From Burkholderiaceae bacterium DAT-1 (lineage in GTDB: Bacteria; Pseudomonadota; Gammaproteobacteria; Burkholderiales; Chitinimonadaceae): DNA of 64,000 bases. Position 1 is the stretch's first letter; each line of letters begins with the position of its first letter. The stretch lies in NCBI GenBank assembly GCA_019084025.1, contig JAHRBI010000005.1:419423-483422 (forward strand), given 5' to 3'. This document shows, piece after piece, positions 62,205-64,000 of this stretch. The translations under genes were made by a program, and so were the position numbers. Under the pieces are notes generated by a model. It did not search any database. It had not been told where the DNA came from and was given only the letters and a program-made list of their open reading frames with translations.

Positions 62205-63125
62205 TCACGCTCCTGCAGGTAGAAATTCTGGCCCCTGACAGGATAGCAACCCGGAACGTCCGGGGATTTCAGTGTCAATCACCTGATGGTAGGGCAATGC
62301 CGCAAGGTTCAACGACTCAAACATCGTGCGAGTCGATACAAGCGTGTAACCTTGTTCTTTCCACCCCGATAATAGCGCATCAAACACACCAATCAGTTTT
62401 CCGCCTTCAAGTTCAGCATGCAGGGTAAATACATGGCCATACTCTGGTGCACTCCGCGTTTGCCCCAGTAGATATTGAGCAACATTGTGCTCAGTCAGCC
62501 CATTCACACCAATAAGTTCATCTAGCGTCGGGAGCGTACTCGGTAATTGCGGACAGCGAACTAGCTCACCCTGAACAACGGGCCAAAATGGATGGGTGCC
62601 ACGACAATCCGAACTGTATTGCATACCCAGTCGCTGTTCTTCACGATATGCGGTGCGATTCATTTGCCAGCCCGCAGCACCATGTGTCAGCGGCGTTTGC
62701 TCACCAAAGATTACGCGGAAGCGCTTAACCGCTTTATCCATTTCCGCGCGGGTCCATGCGCTATCGGCCGTCATCACGCCATCCTGCCATTTCACGTGAT
62801 CCCAGCAATGAATCCCAACCTCATGCTTCTGCGCTTGCACTTCCCGCATCACATTAAAACAGCGGTTACCAATATCCGGGCCCGGTAGCAATGTGCCATA
62901 TAGCAGCGTTTTGATTCCGTAATGCGAAGTCACGCTCGTACGACGTACCTTCTTCAGAAATCCCGGTCGAAATACACGTTTCAAAGCTCGACCAGTATGA
63001 TCTGGTCCCAGGCTGAACAGGAACGTCGCCTCTGCTCCGTGTTTGCGCAAAAGCTCGAGCAAACGTGGCACACCTTCCTGAGTTCCTTTCAAGGTATCCA
63101 CATCGATCTTTAGCGCTAAATGCAT
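62205..63125 (-). CDS. arnD: ArnD-like undecaprenyl-phosphate-Ara4FN deformylase (polysaccharide deacetylase family)
   Basis: 306-aa NodB-fold deacetylase. The start LALKIDVDTLKGTQEGVPRLLELLRKHGAEATFLFSLGPDHTGRALKRVFRPGFLKK matches ArnD closely; the metal-binding Asp pair is in KIDVDT. The His motif is IHCWDHVKWQDG, and THGAAGWQMNRTA is the substrate region. ArnD removes the formyl group from lipid-linked Ara4FN in the pathway decorating lipid A, which gives polymyxin resistance. No other arn gene is present in the window, so it stands alone here. Confidence 0.88.
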   Translation of the reverse strand: MHLALKIDVDTLKGTQEGVPRLLELLRKHGAEATFLFSLGPDHTGRALKRVFRPGFLKKVRRTSVTSHYGIKTLLYGTLLPGPDIGNRCFNVMREVQAQKHEVGIHCWDHVKWQDGVMTADSAWTRAEMDKAVKRFRVIFGEQTPLTHGAAGWQMNRTAYREEQRLGMQYSSDCRGTHPFWPVVQGELVRCPQLPSTLPTLDELIGVNGLTEHNVAQYLLGQTRSAPEYGHVFTLHAELEGGKLIGVFDALLSGWKEQGYTLVSTRTMFESLNLAALPYHQVIDTEIPGRSGLLSCQGPEFLPAGA

Positions 63126-63231
63126 GATTACTCCGGGGAAAAACAGAACAGCAAAAGGCGGAATTGTTACGTGATTACCTACTTAAAGCAAGTAGAGAAG
63201 ATGAATGCCACGGATGTATAAACTCAAATGC

Positions 63232-63780
63232 TTAGGCGTGGGAGGCGAGATGGGTTAAATAAGACTTAAATGCGTCGAGACCATCCGGCCACTCGCCATA
63301 TCCAGCAGCTGTATTGATGTGCCCCGCCTCAGGCAAGACCTCGAAAGAGCATCCCCATGCATGCGCAAATGCAAGCGCCCTTTCTTCCCTGCAAAATGGA
63401 TCATTACTACTGGCGACCAGATGTGCAGAAAAAGGCAGCTTCCCCATTGGAATAGGTGCAAAAGTGGCAAGCACTTCCGGTACCTGATCACGCTCTACAT
63501 CGGCAGGTGCCACCAACCACGCTCCCCGAATGTTTCTTGCGATATCAGGAAACCGTCGCACGACGTGCGCGAGATTAATACAACCCAGACTATGGCAAAG
63601 CACTACCACGGGCTCATGAGCGGTAGAAATCGCCCTTACCAGACCATCAGCCCAAGAATCAGGATGTGGCACAGCCCAATCCGCCTGCTGTACCCGTATT
63701 GCCCCTAATGCATTCTGCCAGGTACTTTGCCAATGTTCTGGGCCGGAATCATGCCAGCCGGGATGGACGATAATTTTCAT
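63232..63780 (-). CDS. RBBP9/YdeN-family serine hydrolase
   Basis: 182-aa alpha/beta hydrolase. The N-terminal IIVHPGWHDSGPEHWQSTWQ is the RBBP9/YdeN signature. The nucleophile is in LCHSLGCIN, the acid in SSNDPFC and the catalytic His in EAGHINTAAGYGEWPDG. Members are small esterases of unclear substrate. It is read toward arnD with a 106-base gap. Confidence 0.88.
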   Translation of the reverse strand: MKIIVHPGWHDSGPEHWQSTWQNALGAIRVQQADWAVPHPDSWADGLVRAISTAHEPVVVLCHSLGCINLAHVVRRFPDIARNIRGAWLVAPADVERDQVPEVLATFAPIPMGKLPFSAHLVASSNDPFCREERALAFAHAWGCSFEVLPEAGHINTAAGYGEWPDGLDAFKSYLTHLASHA

Positions 63781-63936
63781 GAACCCAGTCTAACAGACAC
63801 GGTGATCATCACAAATGAGTATAAAGCATGATCAAATGGCGGATGGTTTGCTTTATATCTCGCCGGTACATGCCCAAACGCAAAAACCCCGACCAGTTTC
63901 CTGATCGGGGTTTGCATACATCTAACGATGTTGTGG
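63781..63936. other. Intergenic region before rRNA operon end
   Basis: About 156 bases between the hydrolase gene and the 5S rRNA 3' end. It contains the rRNA operon terminator; otherwise I see nothing coding. Confidence 0.5.
63884..63913 (-). terminator. rRNA operon terminator
   Basis: AAACCCCGACCAG (63884-63896) pairs with CTGATCGGGGTTT (63901-63913, one G-U pair on the RNA) around a four-base loop that reads GAAA on the minus strand. U-residues follow. It lies 23 bases after the 5S 3' end. Confidence 0.85.
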
Positions 63937-64000
63937 AGCCTGGCGGTGACCTACGTTCACACGGGAACCCGCACTATCATCGGCGCAGCTTCGTTTCACG
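63937..64000 (-). rRNA. 5S ribosomal RNA, 3' part
   Basis: The minus strand reads as the 3' half of 5S rRNA: ...GCGCCGATGATAGTGCGGG... then ...GTGAACGTAGGTCACCGCCAGGC, ending at about 63937. The 5' half lies beyond the right edge. This marks the end of an rrn operon entering from the right. Confidence 0.92.

Noticed and set aside
1..64000. CRISPR array, prophage or insertion sequence
   Set aside because: No regularly spaced direct repeats, transposase or phage structural genes were seen anywhere; the short tandem repeats in 15300-15500 are codon repeats of a low-complexity protein.

Overview
The window reads as a chromosomal segment of a Gram-negative betaproteobacterium, most likely in or near Neisseriales (inference). 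Support comes from the rplM-rpsI, argC, DUF6776 and bactofilin block, a DMQ hydroxylase Coq7, lpxH, an arnD-type deacetylase, a LexA-like S24 regulator and a 5S rRNA end. Base composition is mid-to-high GC. Genes are densely packed. I found no prophage, insertion sequence or CRISPR array.

Layout. (1) 1-16 kb is an exopolysaccharide region: sugar-nucleotide genes on + (epimerase tail, manC, gmm, manB), then a long minus-strand block for polymerisation and export (secreted low-complexity protein, Wzy/WaaL-type polymerase, outer-membrane barrel, Wza-like export protein, Wzc-like tyrosine autokinase, CpsB-type PHP phosphatase, PAP2 protein). Inside this block lie both halves of a c-di-GMP proteolysis switch: a LapD-like receptor (11694-13646) and a LapG-like periplasmic cysteine protease (4905-5612). 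(2) 16-24 kb: TetR regulator, chemoreceptor, phosphate transporter, M14-like hydrolase, alpha/beta hydrolase, small membrane protein, bactofilin and DUF6776. (3) 24-36.8 kb is mostly housekeeping: argC, rpsI-rplM, OsmC protein, coq7, paired periplasmic and cytoplasmic cyclophilins, lpxH, a phasin-like protein, a sulfurtransferase, ispF, ispD, dnaQ, a Tet-type MFS pump, rnhA and a CoA-pyrophosphatase-like Nudix gene. (4) 37-45.7 kb is a cyanophycin module: canonical cphA, a second CphA-like protein with a degenerate ATP site, and divergently an ABC exporter with an N-terminal zinc-ribbon extension, a DUF1854 protein and a solute-binding protein. (5) 45.7-56.4 kb: tRNA-Arg(CCU), dusC, queF, patatin, cupin, UDG-rimI-tsaB, pirin, a divergent LysR/EamA pair, a methyltransferase and an AT-rich RraB-like gene. 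(6) 56.5-64 kb: the SpoVR, DUF444 and PrkA stress module, a LexA-like repressor with a perfect palindrome at its promoter, solitary arnD, an RBBP9/YdeN hydrolase and the end of an rRNA operon.

How it fits together. GDP-mannose supply at the left edge feeds the EPS machinery. The tyrosine kinase and PHP phosphatase probably control chain length and export, while LapD/LapG would couple surface retention to c-di-GMP. The cyanophycin block pairs nitrogen-polymer synthesis with a conserved transporter-like partner whose role is not established. The strongest candidates for under-described biology are the LapD/LapG switch embedded in the EPS locus, the cyanophycin-linked ABC/DUF1854 pair with a catalytically altered second synthetase, and the LexA-like repressor with a GAAC-N4-GTTC operator.
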